From NCBI GenBank assembly GCA_030849075.1, contig JASAOO010003560.1, positions 103,540 through 167,539 on the forward strand: 64,000 nucleotides of DNA. Direction: 5' to 3'. Below, one piece after another: positions 20,300 to 30,320 of this stretch (position 1 is the stretch's first letter; every line of letters begins with the position of its first letter). Both the position numbers and the translations under genes were made by a program. The notes below the pieces were generated by a model, which did not search any database, was not told the DNA's origin, and was given only the letters and a program-made list of their open reading frames with translations. The DNA comes from Zelonia costaricensis. Taxonomy: Eukaryota; Euglenozoa; Kinetoplastea; Trypanosomatida; Trypanosomatidae.

Positions 20300-21019
20300 A
20301 TGCCGACGGCACCGGTGCGCGACCTCTCAGGCAAGGCGCCGCTTTTCGTCTACCTCACCGGAGGGGAGCGGGAGCGGCTTCCGACGGGCGAGTACATTCG
20401 CGTCGTAGCGCAGAGCAGCAGCCCGGACAAGAAGCCGGTGCGTCATGACTTCGCCCTGCACAACCGCGGCGCCCGTCTCTGCCGCCTGCTCGACTCTCTC
20501 CTCGACTCCGTCGACGTCGACCTCAAACGGAAGGCGGACCCGGTGCAGGGGCCCATACCACCGGTAGTCCTGCCACACGCTACGCGCGAGGGGTGCGAGT
20601 GTGTGTTTCGCTACCTCGACCTCATTCAAACCCGCGTCCCGACGCTCCTCAGCAAGCCGCTGCGCGCGCCGCTGGAGGAGCTTGTGTTTGAGTGGGAAAT
20701 GGAATACCTGCTCAACGACTGCTTCGCCCCCGGCATGGAAGATGAGTCCAAGTCCTCGGTTGCGCTGTGCCGAACGCTTGCCAAGAGCGGTCCGCGGGCG
20801 ATGGACCTAGTGCTGGAGGTCGCCATGCTCGCAGACTTTCTTCTCATTGAGCCGCTGCGCGACCTGACGTGTGCGCTGCTGGCCTCCCTGGCCCTCACGG
20901 CAGGGTCGGAGAAGGAGCTGTTGCAGCTGTGCGGCCTGGACCACGCCCTCACCGAGGAGGAGCTCGAGCCTCTGTACAAGCAGCTCCCCTTTCTGCGCCC
21001 CGAGGACGGGCTCGCGTAG
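20300..21019 (+). CDS. Skp1-like protein (BTB/POZ fold)
   Basis: 239 aa. The C-terminal 60 residues match the Skp1 dimerisation/F-box-binding region: LEVAMLADFLLIEPLRDLTC corresponds to the Skp1 segment around ANYLDIKGLLDVTC. It is followed by a helix ending LLQLCGL and an LTEEELEPLYKQLPFL tail that parallels the Skp1 'FTEEEE' helix. The centre (VLPHATREGCECVFRYLDL) fits the BTB core. Skp1 links F-box proteins to cullin-1 in SCF ubiquitin ligases. This copy is longer than standard Skp1 (about 160 aa) because of insertions in the first half, so it may be a specialised paralogue or an elongin-C-like protein. Confidence 0.75.
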   Translation: MPTAPVRDLSGKAPLFVYLTGGERERLPTGEYIRVVAQSSSPDKKPVRHDFALHNRGARLCRLLDSLLDSVDVDLKRKADPVQGPIPPVVLPHATREGCECVFRYLDLIQTRVPTLLSKPLRAPLEELVFEWEMEYLLNDCFAPGMEDESKSSVALCRTLAKSGPRAMDLVLEVAMLADFLLIEPLRDLTCALLASLALTAGSEKELLQLCGLDHALTEEELEPLYKQLPFLRPEDGLA

Positions 21020-22460
21020 ACTCGGCACGGCGCCGCACTTGAGTCGCCCGTGTGCCGCCCCCTTTCTGTTGACGCCTTTCTCGTTTTCTTTGCCTCGTCC
21101 CCCTGGCGATGCCGTCGCCAACCGTTGTCGTCGTCGCCTCGATTCTTTTTACAGCCTCGCGAGAAAGAAAGAAGAAAACGGGGACAGCGTTCGACCACCA
21201 CTTGAAGAGCAACGCAGGCGTTGTTTGCCGCGCCGCTGCATCCGCCGCTCCACGGGACCACCATAACCGGGTAATTAACGAGCAACGCCTGCAACGCAGC
21301 CAGGCGCTTCTCACTCCCCCCCGTCCCTCCCCCGCCACACTCCGTGTGCAGAGAGAGGGGGTGCGGGCGCTCAAGCTGATGCGCCGGTATGCTGCCGAGT
21401 AGCGGGTCACTGCGACCCGCAGCAGCGGGTGCTTCCGTTGTCAGCCTTGAGCGTCCCCTTGTGCTTGCGCCAAGACGTCCTCCCTTCGTCCATGACACTC
21501 TCGTTACGCTTCTCTTTTCGTGTACTTGCTATTCGGGTACCCACATCACATGCCGCCTCACCCCTCTCCTCGCCGCTCCTCGATGAACCTCACGATGCGT
21601 GAACGCTGTGGAAGCGGTTTCGCGGAGCTTTGACGATCACTGTGCAGCGCGTTGGCACGGCGCCGCTCGACTCGAGCTCCTTGCCTGCTTCCTGCCTGCC
21701 TTCATCAACTCCCTTTTTTGTGCTTTGTTTTGTGTGCCACGTTCTCTTTTCCTCGTTCCGTGCTCGTAGGCGCCGCACACGACGCGCTCATCTCGAGTCG
21801 AGCACCGCCGTAGCGCACCTCAGCCTTGGTGCCCAACGACCCTGCGGAGCTGCCGGTAGGTTTTGCATGGATGCAACGTGTACGCGACGGCGATATTCAC
21901 CACCGCCTTCTCCTTCCCCGCTACCCTTGAGCACCATCGCATCCTGCAAACACGCTTGAGTCACCCCCTCGGTGGACAAGTTGCATCGTCTCGCAACAAC
22001 ACCGCACACGCGCTTCTTGAGCGCTCTCTCTCCCCGTGCGCGGCGCCTGCTTTGGTTTTCTTTTCATCCAGTGAGGGGCGCCTCTCTGCTCCCTCCCTTG
22101 CTGGCGTCTTCTGGCTGCCTTCTCGCTCCGTCGCTGCTTATATCGCTGCCACGTCGACGGCATCCCTCCACACAGCCACCGCTGCGGGGCACGTTCCCTT
22201 TTTTCACCCTCAGCGAATTCGACTGGAGCACGAGAGTCGGGGCGTGGGGTCGAGTTTGTGCGTAGGCGCTGCCCTCGTCCCGCCTCTCACGCCCCCATCG
22301 TTCCTGCCGCGCCTCCCCCAGACGGAGACGGAGACGGGAGGGAGGGGGCACTACTGGGCACTGTTGAGGGGTAGTAGCCAACGCGCCACCAGGTGCGCCA
22401 TTGGCTCGTGCGCGCGGCGTGCTTGTCGGGTAGCTGGGCCGAAGTGGCCGCGTGGTCGTC
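21020..22460. other. Long intergenic region (1.4 kb)
   Basis: C/T-rich spacer between the Skp1-like and kinase genes. No repeat or ORF of note, apart from pyrimidine tracts around 21480-21590 and 21680-21770. Confidence 0.5.
22271..22321 (+). promoter_or_regulatory. Candidate spliced-leader acceptor, protein kinase gene
   Basis: A C-rich pyrimidine tract ends in GCGCCTCCCCCAG, with the AG at 22320-22321. The 5'UTR would be about 139 bases. Confidence 0.5.
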
Positions 22461-25400
22461 ATGCACAGAGAGGCCGGCAACGCCTCGCGGTCCTCATCCC
22501 CGCGGTCGGGCAGCTCGCCCGTCAGCCCGGCGGATGAGGAGGACTACATGGGCAGCAGCACCTCCACCGCCGGTCCTCCACCCGAGTCGAATGTAATGAC
22601 GGGCCGCTTCACGCGACCGCAGTGGTCGCTGGCGACGGGGCGCCAGTTCGGCAGCGCCGAACACTACGCCGCCAGCTCGTGCAGCACGCACACACTCAAG
22701 GTCAACCACACAGAGAGCTACCGGCCTGGGCCAGACGACAGCGGCACGTACAGCGCCAACCTGCGCGACTCGCCTAGCCGCACGATGAGCAACACCAGCG
22801 TGTCTGTCTCGCCGATGGGTAGCAGCAGCCCGCAAGAGTGGGGCCGCTCCTTCCGCCTGTTCAACACCAGCCGCTTCCTCGCCAGCGCCTCCGGCTCGCG
22901 GCAGCGCGACGGCAGCACGGGTCAGCTATACCGCAGCACCTTCTTCAACGGCCGCACTGTCCGAGGTGGCAGCATCGGGGCCGACAACGAGCGGCCCTTC
23001 CTCGGCAACTCGACGACACACCACCCGCACACCAGCTTCTTCGGCACCTTCGCTGGGCAGAGCAGTCGCTCGTTCTGGCCGCCGGACGTCAACGTCAACG
23101 GCGTGCTGGCGGCGGCGTTCCCGTACAGCGGGGCCAACCCGTCCGCCTCCTTCTCCGTGGTCAGTCCGCTCTACTCGCCGTCGCGCTTCACCGGCGCCGG
23201 CATCTCGCCGCGAGGGACGGCCGACGGGCACGCCGTGCACCGCGCCATCGCCGCGTGCGCGATGGGCTCTCTTGTGTGCTCCTTCTCGCAGAGCCAGCAC
23301 GAGCTGCCGCTGGCGATGAACGCCCTGCGCACCCACGTCGCGCTGCGCGGCAAGACGATCATCCGGGGCGACGCTGACCACCCGCTGGACATCCGCAAGG
23401 GCCCGCTCATTGGTGCCGGTGGGTTCGCCAAGGTCTACGCTGGCGTGAACACCGTGCGAGGGGAGCTGGTTGCCATCAAGGAGATCGACATCGCCGGCGT
23501 GGAGGACGTCAAGGCGCTCAACGCCATCGAGGCCGAGTTCGCGCTTCTCAAGTCGCTGCACCACCCGAACATCGTCAACTACTCTCTCTTTGAGCACAGC
23601 AAGTCGCAGCAGGTCTGCCGCATCGTGATGGAGTTTCTCGGCGGCGACTCCACGCTGCACCTGCTGCAAAAGTTCGGCCCGCTTACGGAGGCGGTGCTGC
23701 GCATCATGACCCGCAGCATCCTCCGCGCCATCCGCTTCATCCACAAGGAGGGCATCTTCCACCGCGACATCAAGCCAGCCAACATCCTTGTCAGCCACCG
23801 CGGCGAGGTCAAGCTCGGTGACTTCGGCTGCAGCAAGCGCGTGTCGGAGCTGAACAAGGCGACCAGCTGCATCATCGGGACACCGGTGTACATGGCTCCG
23901 GAGTTCATCAAGGGCGATGCCGACCACAAGGCGGACATCTGGTCGATGGCGTGCTCCATCTTCGAGCTGAGCACCGGGCTGCTGCCGTGGTACCACTCCG
24001 GCGTGCGTGACAACCTCCCCCTCATGTTCTACATCACGACGACGTCCGAGTCGCCGATGGTGCTGCCGTCGCCGGACGCCAGGGGCGAGTTCTCCGCAGA
24101 GTTCCTGAACTTCATGGACCTTTGCTTCACCCGTAACGTGGCGAACCGGCCGGAGGCCGAGGAGCTGCTGAAGCACCCGTGGATCACCGGCTCTCGCCTC
24201 GCCCCGGTGCCGCCCAACGCGCCGAGCGCGCTGCTCTCGCTGCACGCGGACAGCTCCAACGTCTTGCGTGCTTTCAACTCGCCCGGCAAGTCGTCGACCT
24301 TCTCCAGCCCGCGCGACTCCGCCGTGGACCGGGACGACATGAGCTTCAACGGCAGCGATGGGCTGCAGAAGTCCGTCTCGACGACGCCGACGCTGAACCC
24401 CGCCGAGGAGGAGATGGCGTGCCAGCAGGAGCTCGACGCCGTCGCGGCGGCCACGGCGCTCGAGATGTGCTCGCTGCTCGTCTGCGCCCTCGACATCCCG
24501 CCGCCACGCGCGGGGCAGGAGCAGGTCACGGGCGAGGTCGGCCCCACCACGGGTGACACGACGCCGTCCCTCACCCGCACCTTCTCGATCCCGTCGCCAG
24601 CGCTCAGCCACCGCGGCGGCGGCGTCGGCGTCGGCGGTACGGCGAGCGCGGGTGAGTTTCCGTCGCCCGTGTACACCCCGGAGCACTCCATGGTGCACGA
24701 CAACTTCTACTACAGCCAGGTACCCCTCGGTGCATCGGCCGGCAACTTCGTGCTGCCCGTCGGGCTGGACATCGAGGCACCGCCGCCGCAGCAGCAGTAC
24801 CTGCGCATCAACGAGGAGGGCAACCTCGACCTCGTGCATCTGCCAGACGAGGAGCTGGAGGAGTCGATGCACGGCCGGTCTGCCGTCGGCGAGAGCGTCT
24901 ACGGCTCTTTCCACGCCGGGCGTCTCGTGTCGCCGGCGCGCAGCAGCTCCTTTAGTCGCGGCGCCCTCAGCCCACGCGTCGCCGCCGGGCCCAACTCGAT
25001 CGGGGTCGCCGACGGCCCCTTCTCTCCGCTGCTGGGTACCAGCGGCATCTTCTCCCGCGGGGAGTCCCCGTCGCGCGGGGGTACGTCGCAGCCGGCCACG
25101 CCGCAGTGCATTCCGGCGCCGCCGCTGCTGTACCGGCCCGTCCCCCCGCCGACATTTGTCAGTCGCCCGCCGAGCCGCGGCGGCTCGCCGCACACGTCGC
25201 ACGTCTCGCCGTCGTCGACGTCGAAGGCCGGGAGTATCCGCGAGGACGTCTCGCCGCCCACGCCCCAGACGCGCTCCCCGACGTCGACGCAGCCGAGCGA
25301 GAGCTTCCGTGCGTTCCCGGAGCGGCTCAAGACGCAGGCGGACGGGAAGCTGCACATGTCCTTCTGCGTCAGCACCGTGCCGGGCGGCGCCGTCAACGTG

Positions 25401-25844
25401 GAGCTCAACGTCGACGTCGCGGATGTGCAGTGCAAGGTCGTCGACAACCAACCCAACTTCGTGGTGGCCTTCACGGACGACGTGCGGGCGCAGATTGCGA
25501 GCAAGATCCGGGAGGTGGCGGAGCACTCCTCGCCGAGCATCTCCGCACAGACTTTCGGCAGCCAGGTCTCGCCCGTCAGCCTCTCGAGCGGCGCAGAGCC
25601 TCGCGGCTCCTTTTCGGCCGCCACTGGAAGCCACTTCTACCACTCTCCATCCTTCTCGTCCGGCTCACGCCCGACACCGCGTCCGCTGTCGCGTGTCTCC
25701 ACGGGCAGCGCGCAGCGCCTCCTCGCCGTACCGCGCGAACGGCACAACGGCTCATCGTCGCACTCGGGGGAGGAGGGCTCGGACATTGGCTCCCAGGCCT
25801 CATCGCCAGCTGCGGGTCTCTCGCTGCGACACACAAGCAGGTGA
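22461..25844 (+). CDS. STE11-type serine/threonine protein kinase (MAPKKK-like)
   Basis: 1127 aa. The kinase domain spans about residues 311-575 and is complete. It has a glycine loop GPLIGAGGFAKVYAG, the catalytic Lys in VAIKEIDI (about 338), FHRDIKPANIL (about 433), LGDFGCSK (about 453), GTPVYMAPEF (about 475) and a closing LKHPWI. The activation-segment pattern and the FHRDIKPANIL and GTPVYMAPEF motifs place it with the STE11/MEKK group, upstream activators of MAPK cascades. The N-terminal 310 residues are Ser/Gly/Thr-rich and probably disordered. The C-terminal 550 residues include SP-rich sequence (possible MAPK/CDK sites) and, at about 955-1025, a compact segment (GKLHMSFCVSTVPGG onwards) that looks like a folded domain. 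Codons before 22461 begin with GTG, so the ATG at 22461 is the start. Confidence 0.9.
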   Translation: MHREAGNASRSSSPRSGSSPVSPADEEDYMGSSTSTAGPPPESNVMTGRFTRPQWSLATGRQFGSAEHYAASSCSTHTLKVNHTESYRPGPDDSGTYSANLRDSPSRTMSNTSVSVSPMGSSSPQEWGRSFRLFNTSRFLASASGSRQRDGSTGQLYRSTFFNGRTVRGGSIGADNERPFLGNSTTHHPHTSFFGTFAGQSSRSFWPPDVNVNGVLAAAFPYSGANPSASFSVVSPLYSPSRFTGAGISPRGTADGHAVHRAIAACAMGSLVCSFSQSQHELPLAMNALRTHVALRGKTIIRGDADHPLDIRKGPLIGAGGFAKVYAGVNTVRGELVAIKEIDIAGVEDVKALNAIEAEFALLKSLHHPNIVNYSLFEHSKSQQVCRIVMEFLGGDSTLHLLQKFGPLTEAVLRIMTRSILRAIRFIHKEGIFHRDIKPANILVSHRGEVKLGDFGCSKRVSELNKATSCIIGTPVYMAPEFIKGDADHKADIWSMACSIFELSTGLLPWYHSGVRDNLPLMFYITTTSESPMVLPSPDARGEFSAEFLNFMDLCFTRNVANRPEAEELLKHPWITGSRLAPVPPNAPSALLSLHADSSNVLRAFNSPGKSSTFSSPRDSAVDRDDMSFNGSDGLQKSVSTTPTLNPAEEEMACQQELDAVAAATALEMCSLLVCALDIPPPRAGQEQVTGEVGPTTGDTTPSLTRTFSIPSPALSHRGGGVGVGGTASAGEFPSPVYTPEHSMVHDNFYYSQVPLGASAGNFVLPVGLDIEAPPPQQQYLRINEEGNLDLVHLPDEELEESMHGRSAVGESVYGSFHAGRLVSPARSSSFSRGALSPRVAAGPNSIGVADGPFSPLLGTSGIFSRGESPSRGGTSQPATPQCIPAPPLLYRPVPPPTFVSRPPSRGGSPHTSHVSPSSTSKAGSIREDVSPPTPQTRSPTSTQPSESFRAFPERLKTQADGKLHMSFCVSTVPGGAVNVELNVDVADVQCKVVDNQPNFVVAFTDDVRAQIASKIREVAEHSSPSISAQTFGSQVSPVSLSSGAEPRGSFSAATGSHFYHSPSFSSGSRPTPRPLSRVSTGSAQRLLAVPRERHNGSSSHSGEEGSDIGSQASSPAAGLSLRHTSR

Positions 25845-27354
25845 CCGCGAACGTCGCCTGCGCCCTCACCACGCGCCTCCGCCACATCCGGCGCGGAGCA
25901 TTGCAGCGCGCAGTTGAGTTTTTTTTTTGCATGTGTGTGTGTGTGGGTGCTCGTCCTCTCGCCGTCCACCACAGGTGCCGATCCCTATTGAACGTGGCGC
26001 GCCTCCCCGGTGCATTGAGAAATTGAGGGGGCTCCATGAGGGCGGTGCCACGCACACACAGACGAGGGCGCTGGCTGCACGTATCTTCGAGTGCATTGCC
26101 TGTCCCACTTCGCTTCTCTGCTGGTGTGCCACCGGCGGTGCCTGCATTGTATGCAGCGCGTGCAGCACAGCGCCATCTTCCCCTGCCTCTGCCGCTCACT
26201 TTCGTTGGAGACGTTCTTGCGCCTCTCCTTTTATGATGTGCCACCTCTTCTTTGTACTCTCCCCTTCGACGTTTGTATTGCATAGCCGCCCGCTCTCCAG
26301 CAGCGCGTGGACGCAAACATGACACCTCGAGGACAGCGTTGCTGGTCGATGTCATTTCCAGTTTTAGCATCTTTCGCCGCCGTGCTGCAGGTGCTCGTCG
26401 TCGTCGCTCCCCTGCCCTTTTTGCTCGTGGCGCTGCACGCTCCGCTTCTGTGTTCTTTTTTTTTTTCCACCTCTTTTACGTGATGTGTTGTTGTTGTGTG
26501 CGTTGCGTTCGGAACTGCTGGTGTCCGACCCTTTGATGTGCGTCCTTTCCGCGGCGCGAGCCGCCGTCTCTCTTACCGTTTTGAGTCCACCCTGCGACGG
26601 GCAACGAGAATACTTCACGGCTTCTCACGTGCGCGGCCGACAGAAGAAAGAAAGCACGCTGCACGGCGCCGCGGCGCGCATTGCTGGCCGGGGCTTGGCA
26701 CATGTGGTCCTTCCTATTGCACTCTTCCTGCTGCACTCTCTTTATCTCCATCTGCGCTGGATCGACCACGTCGTGCGGTGGCTGGGACCTGTAACACTCC
26801 CTGTCCCCGCGACGTGCTCCCTAAAGCGCGCTCTGGCGGAGAGAGAGGAAGAGAGCGATGCGTAAAAGGGGAGCATGTTGTGGTTGGGCAGTTCCGGTGC
26901 TCGGCTGGCGCACCACGAGTGGCCTTGCGAAGGGCGCGTGGCTGCTGCAGTCTTCGATCCCGGATGCGCGCATTTTTCGCGGACTGACGAAGAAAAAGAA
27001 AACGGCAGCTCCGACCCCCCTTTCCCCTCCCTGTCTTCCCTCTCCGTCCCTCCACCCCTCCACTGCATCTCCGCCCCGAACTCTTTTGCCTCTCTCTGCA
27101 TCGCTCGTGTTCCCCCGTCGGTCCGCGGCCGCTGCTACCCGTTTCGCAGACGGGCACAACGTGCTAGGTTGCTGTGGCAGCTGCACACTGCACTCGATTT
27201 GTTTTCACAGTGCGCGCCATTGCGGGCGGCTGCTTCAGCTTGCTCCTCTCACACTCGATTGACGGCCACCTTTTCAAAGGGGCCGCCCACTCCCCCCTCT
27301 TTCCGTTTTTCGCCGCCGTGCGCCCCAGCAGCTCGTGTGCGTTGCGAGGTCAGC
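25845..27354. other. Long intergenic region (1.5 kb)
   Basis: Probable kinase 3'UTR with poly-T blocks (25919-25928; 26455-26466), then a C/T-rich leader (27020-27110 and 27240-27320). AG candidates for the carrier gene lie at 27148-27149, 27210-27211 and 27327-27328. No coding sequence supported. Confidence 0.5.
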
Positions 27355-28278
27355 ATGGAGTCCCTTCTCGCCGGTGCATGTGCAGGCTTGTTCGTTGACC
27401 TCAGTCTCTACCCAATCGACACGGTCAAGACACGCATTCAATCCAAGGAGGGGTTCCTCGCCTCTGGCGGCTTCAAGAAGGTCTACAAGGGGCTCAGCGC
27501 CGTGGCGGTCGGCTCTGTCCCCGGCGGGGCCGCTTTCTTCTTCGGCTACGACACGGCCAAGCGGCGGCTTCTTTCGGCCGCCGGTGCCGAGGCGGCCGGC
27601 ATTATCGGCAATGACGCGGCGGCGCCGCTGACTTCGCGGGTGATGATCTGCCAAGCCGCCGCGGCGATGTGCGGCGAGTCGCTTGCCTGCTGCATCCGCG
27701 TGCCTGTGGAGATGGTGAAGCAGCAGATGCAAGCGGGCCACCACGCCTCCATCGGGGCGGCGCTGCGTCACGCCACGAACAATGCAGTGCCGCCGGCTGG
27801 CGAGGCCGCCGCTGCCGCCTCGCCGCCGATCCGCCTCGCTGGTGTGCACCACCTCTTCCGCGGCATGCCGATTATGCTGATGCGAGAGCTGCCGTTCTCC
27901 GTAATCCAGATGTCCCTCTACGAGACGATGAAGGGCAAGCTGCGGGCAAACAAAGATCACCCATACGCGGCTCTCGGTCTCCCCTTGTGCGGTGCCGTCA
28001 GCGGTGGCACCGCCGCGTTCCTCACCACGCCGCTCGATGTGGTGAAGACCCGCATCATGCTATTCCGGCACACGCAAGGGCAGCAGCGCGCCAGCGTTCG
28101 ATGCGTCCTGGACGACCTGCTTCGCGAGCCGGCACGCCCTGGTGACCGCTTTGGCTACCCGCAGCGCTTCTTCCGTGGCGCATCGACGCGCGTGCTCTGG
28201 ATCTCGCTGGGCGGTAGCATATTCTTCGGCACGTACGAGTTTGTCAAAGCTGGATTTCACACCGTGCACTCACTCTAG
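27355..28278 (+). CDS. Mitochondrial S-adenosylmethionine carrier (SLC25A26 type)
   Basis: 307 aa, a normal length for the mitochondrial carrier family. Three tandem repeats each carry the PxD/ExxK/R signature: PIDTVKTRI (residues 20-28), RVPVEMVKQQ, and TTPLDVVKTRI. Six membrane helices are expected. The opening LAGACAGLFVDLSLYPIDTV, a GGFKKVYKGLSAVAVGSVPG block and AAFFFGYD are characteristic of the SAM carrier subgroup, which exchanges cytosolic SAM for S-adenosylhomocysteine across the inner membrane for methylation of mitochondrial RNA and protein. The frame extends upstream, but the ATG at 27355 aligns with the family start. Substrate is inferred from subgroup motifs, not proven. Confidence 0.88.
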   Translation: MESLLAGACAGLFVDLSLYPIDTVKTRIQSKEGFLASGGFKKVYKGLSAVAVGSVPGGAAFFFGYDTAKRRLLSAAGAEAAGIIGNDAAAPLTSRVMICQAAAAMCGESLACCIRVPVEMVKQQMQAGHHASIGAALRHATNNAVPPAGEAAAAASPPIRLAGVHHLFRGMPIMLMRELPFSVIQMSLYETMKGKLRANKDHPYAALGLPLCGAVSGGTAAFLTTPLDVVKTRIMLFRHTQGQQRASVRCVLDDLLREPARPGDRFGYPQRFFRGASTRVLWISLGGSIFFGTYEFVKAGFHTVHSL

Positions 28279-28298
28279 GCAGAGATGCGCGTATAAGC

Positions 28299-28317
28299 GT
28301 GTGTGTGTGTGTGTGTG
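28299..28317. repeat. (GT)n microsatellite
   Basis: Alternating GT just after the carrier gene stop, probably in its 3'UTR. Confidence 0.9.
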
Positions 28318-29427
28318 GAGAGAAGGGGTGGGGGAGGACGGGGAGGAGAGGATGCACAGGGGAGCTGTTGCCTCTCTGGAAGACTGAGGGCGGGGTACCA
28401 GGAAACGTGGCTCATTCCGCTTCTCTTCGACGCACCGGTCGTGCCGATGTGCGCGGCAAGCCCCCCTGCACCACAAGGCCCGCACACACCGCGTGTTCAT
28501 CACTCACTCAGGCATAGATTGCAGAATTGGCGAGGCGTAGTGACGACAACGATGAAGCTGGTACCGGGGGCTTTGATTTCTCGACGATGAAATCGGCACT
28601 CTGACGTTGGGGGAACTTCTGGCTTCAGTGCGCCGCGTACGACAGCAGACGGTGTCGTCTGGCGTGTGTTCCAGCGGCGTGCTCACGTTTGCGCTTGTGT
28701 GTCTGTGTGTGAGCGAGATTTATGTGTGTTTCGTCGCTTGTGTTTCCCTCCTTCTGTGTCGCGCCTAGTTTGTGCGCCTAACTGACTCTGTTGTGTCGCA
28801 GGTGCGCAGCTGCCGCGCAGCCTTCCCGATGTCGTCGTGTGCGCACACAAAGTCGAACCTTGGGGGATCTGCTCCGTACGGTTAACGTCCACCACACCAA
28901 CTAAGCTTTTTCCAACCTCCCCTCAGTTGCACCACCGAAAGAGAAAGCAGGAGAGCGCGTGGCCTCCTCGGCTTTTCAGCGAGAAGTCTCGCGCAACGTC
29001 GAGGCTGCGGCAAAAAAAAAAAAAAACAGCGAAGTCTCGAGAGTTTTCCGTCGCCCCCCCCTCCCCCCCGCGTACCTGTGTCGTATGCGCACGCACGTAA
29101 CTGACTTCAATAAGAAAAGGGCTTCTTGGAGAGGGGGGAGGGGGTCGCACCTCTGTCGTTCGCGACTCATCGCAAAACGCCAACATGCGCATTGGGTCGC
29201 CGCCTGCATCTGCGCGTCTCTGTCACTGCTCTCCTCTCGGCTCTCTCTTCTTCCTCTACCCTTCGACCTCGTGCCACGCCGGCGTATCGTCCCCCACCTC
29301 TCCCGCTCCGTCGTCGCCATCTTCACTGTGGAACGGCGCAGTTAATAAAAGCGGAGGTTGGTGAGTCCAGGCAAAGCGGACCGCATCGGTCACAACGCGA
29401 CTCGCTACTTGTGCGTAGCTGCTTAGC

Positions 29428-29447
29428 GTGTGTGTGTGTGTGTGTGT
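29428..29447. repeat. (GT)n microsatellite
   Basis: Ten GT units followed by imperfect TG/AAG repeats to about 29490. Confidence 0.9.
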
Positions 29448-30130
29448 AAGTGAGTGTAAGCGAGTGTTAGTGTGTTTGTGTGTGTGGCGCAAGAAAGCCT
29501 ATCACGCCTGACACTCGAACTCGACAACGCCACAGACAACACGCGGCATCACCGCCTTGCATCCAGATACCAGAAAACGGAACGGAACAGAGTTGATCGA
29601 ACTGGAAATTGACGAGTCCTTGAAGCGGTCAAAGTGGTGGGACGTCGGGGGCAAAAGGCAAAGAGAGTCACACACGCCGAGCAGCAACCCAGCAGCACCG
29701 GGTCTCGAAGTCGCTAGCTAGGTTTTTGGCGGCTGTACACGGCGGCTTCCGCATCGGCTGGCAGCTCTGCGTCTCGCCGCGCCACTCCCCTTTCCCGTCC
29801 TTCCACTGCCACGGCCAGGTTCGCGGCTTGCGCGTAGGCGACGGTGGTGAAGCGCAGCGGGCGGCGCACGGCAGACGACGCACACACGGTGGTTTGTGGG
29901 CCCCGAGCAGCTGTGCTCTGGCAGCCTTCCGCTGTTTGTATCTTTCTCTGCTCTTCACGTGCTGGGCACACTGCTTCTTTTTTTGTTTGTCTGTTTCCGA
30001 GGTGTGTCCCTTTACCCCACCCACTCCGCCCGCCGCCGCGACCGTCCCGCCTGCCTGAATCGTCAGCGTCGCCACAATTTTCACGCAGACATCTCTATTC
30101 TTTGACTTTCTCTTGTCCTATCCCGGCTGC

Positions 30131-30175
30131 TCTCTCCTTCTCCGTTACTTCGTGGCGTGCTCTGCATTGACGCAG
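30131..30175 (+). promoter_or_regulatory. Candidate spliced-leader acceptor, phosphatase gene
   Basis: A C/T-rich tract (TCTCTCCTTCTCCGTTACTT) precedes an AG at 30174-30175 (CGCAG). The leader would be 145 bases and includes an out-of-frame ATG at 30314. Confidence 0.45.
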
Positions 30176-30320
30176 GTGCGTTTGTGCGACTTAGCGCAGC
30201 TTTGCCGGGTGCGCACTGCGGCGTGCAGCTCCCACGGTTGTTTGTTCACCGGCCCACCTCTCTCTCTCTCCGCTGCGTCGCCGTGTGGGGCCTCTGTTGT
30301 TCTGACTGAGAGGATGCAGG

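Larger units (their letters stand above)
28279..30320. other. Long intergenic region (2.0 kb)
   Basis: Contains (GT) at 28299-28317, A15 at 29012-29026, G-rich tracts at about 29130-29146 and (GT) at 29428-29447. The leader of the phosphatase gene follows (30100-30320). Both strands show only short, low-complexity frames. No gene supported. Confidence 0.5.

Noticed and set aside
22926..25643. 905-codon minus-strand open frame
   Set aside because: Shadow of the protein kinase gene; GC-ending codons on the + strand suppress stops on the complement. Arg/Val/Ala-rich product, no domain.
28843..28862. Possible minus-strand tRNA B-box (GGTTCGACTT)
   Set aside because: No matching A-box or cloverleaf nearby.
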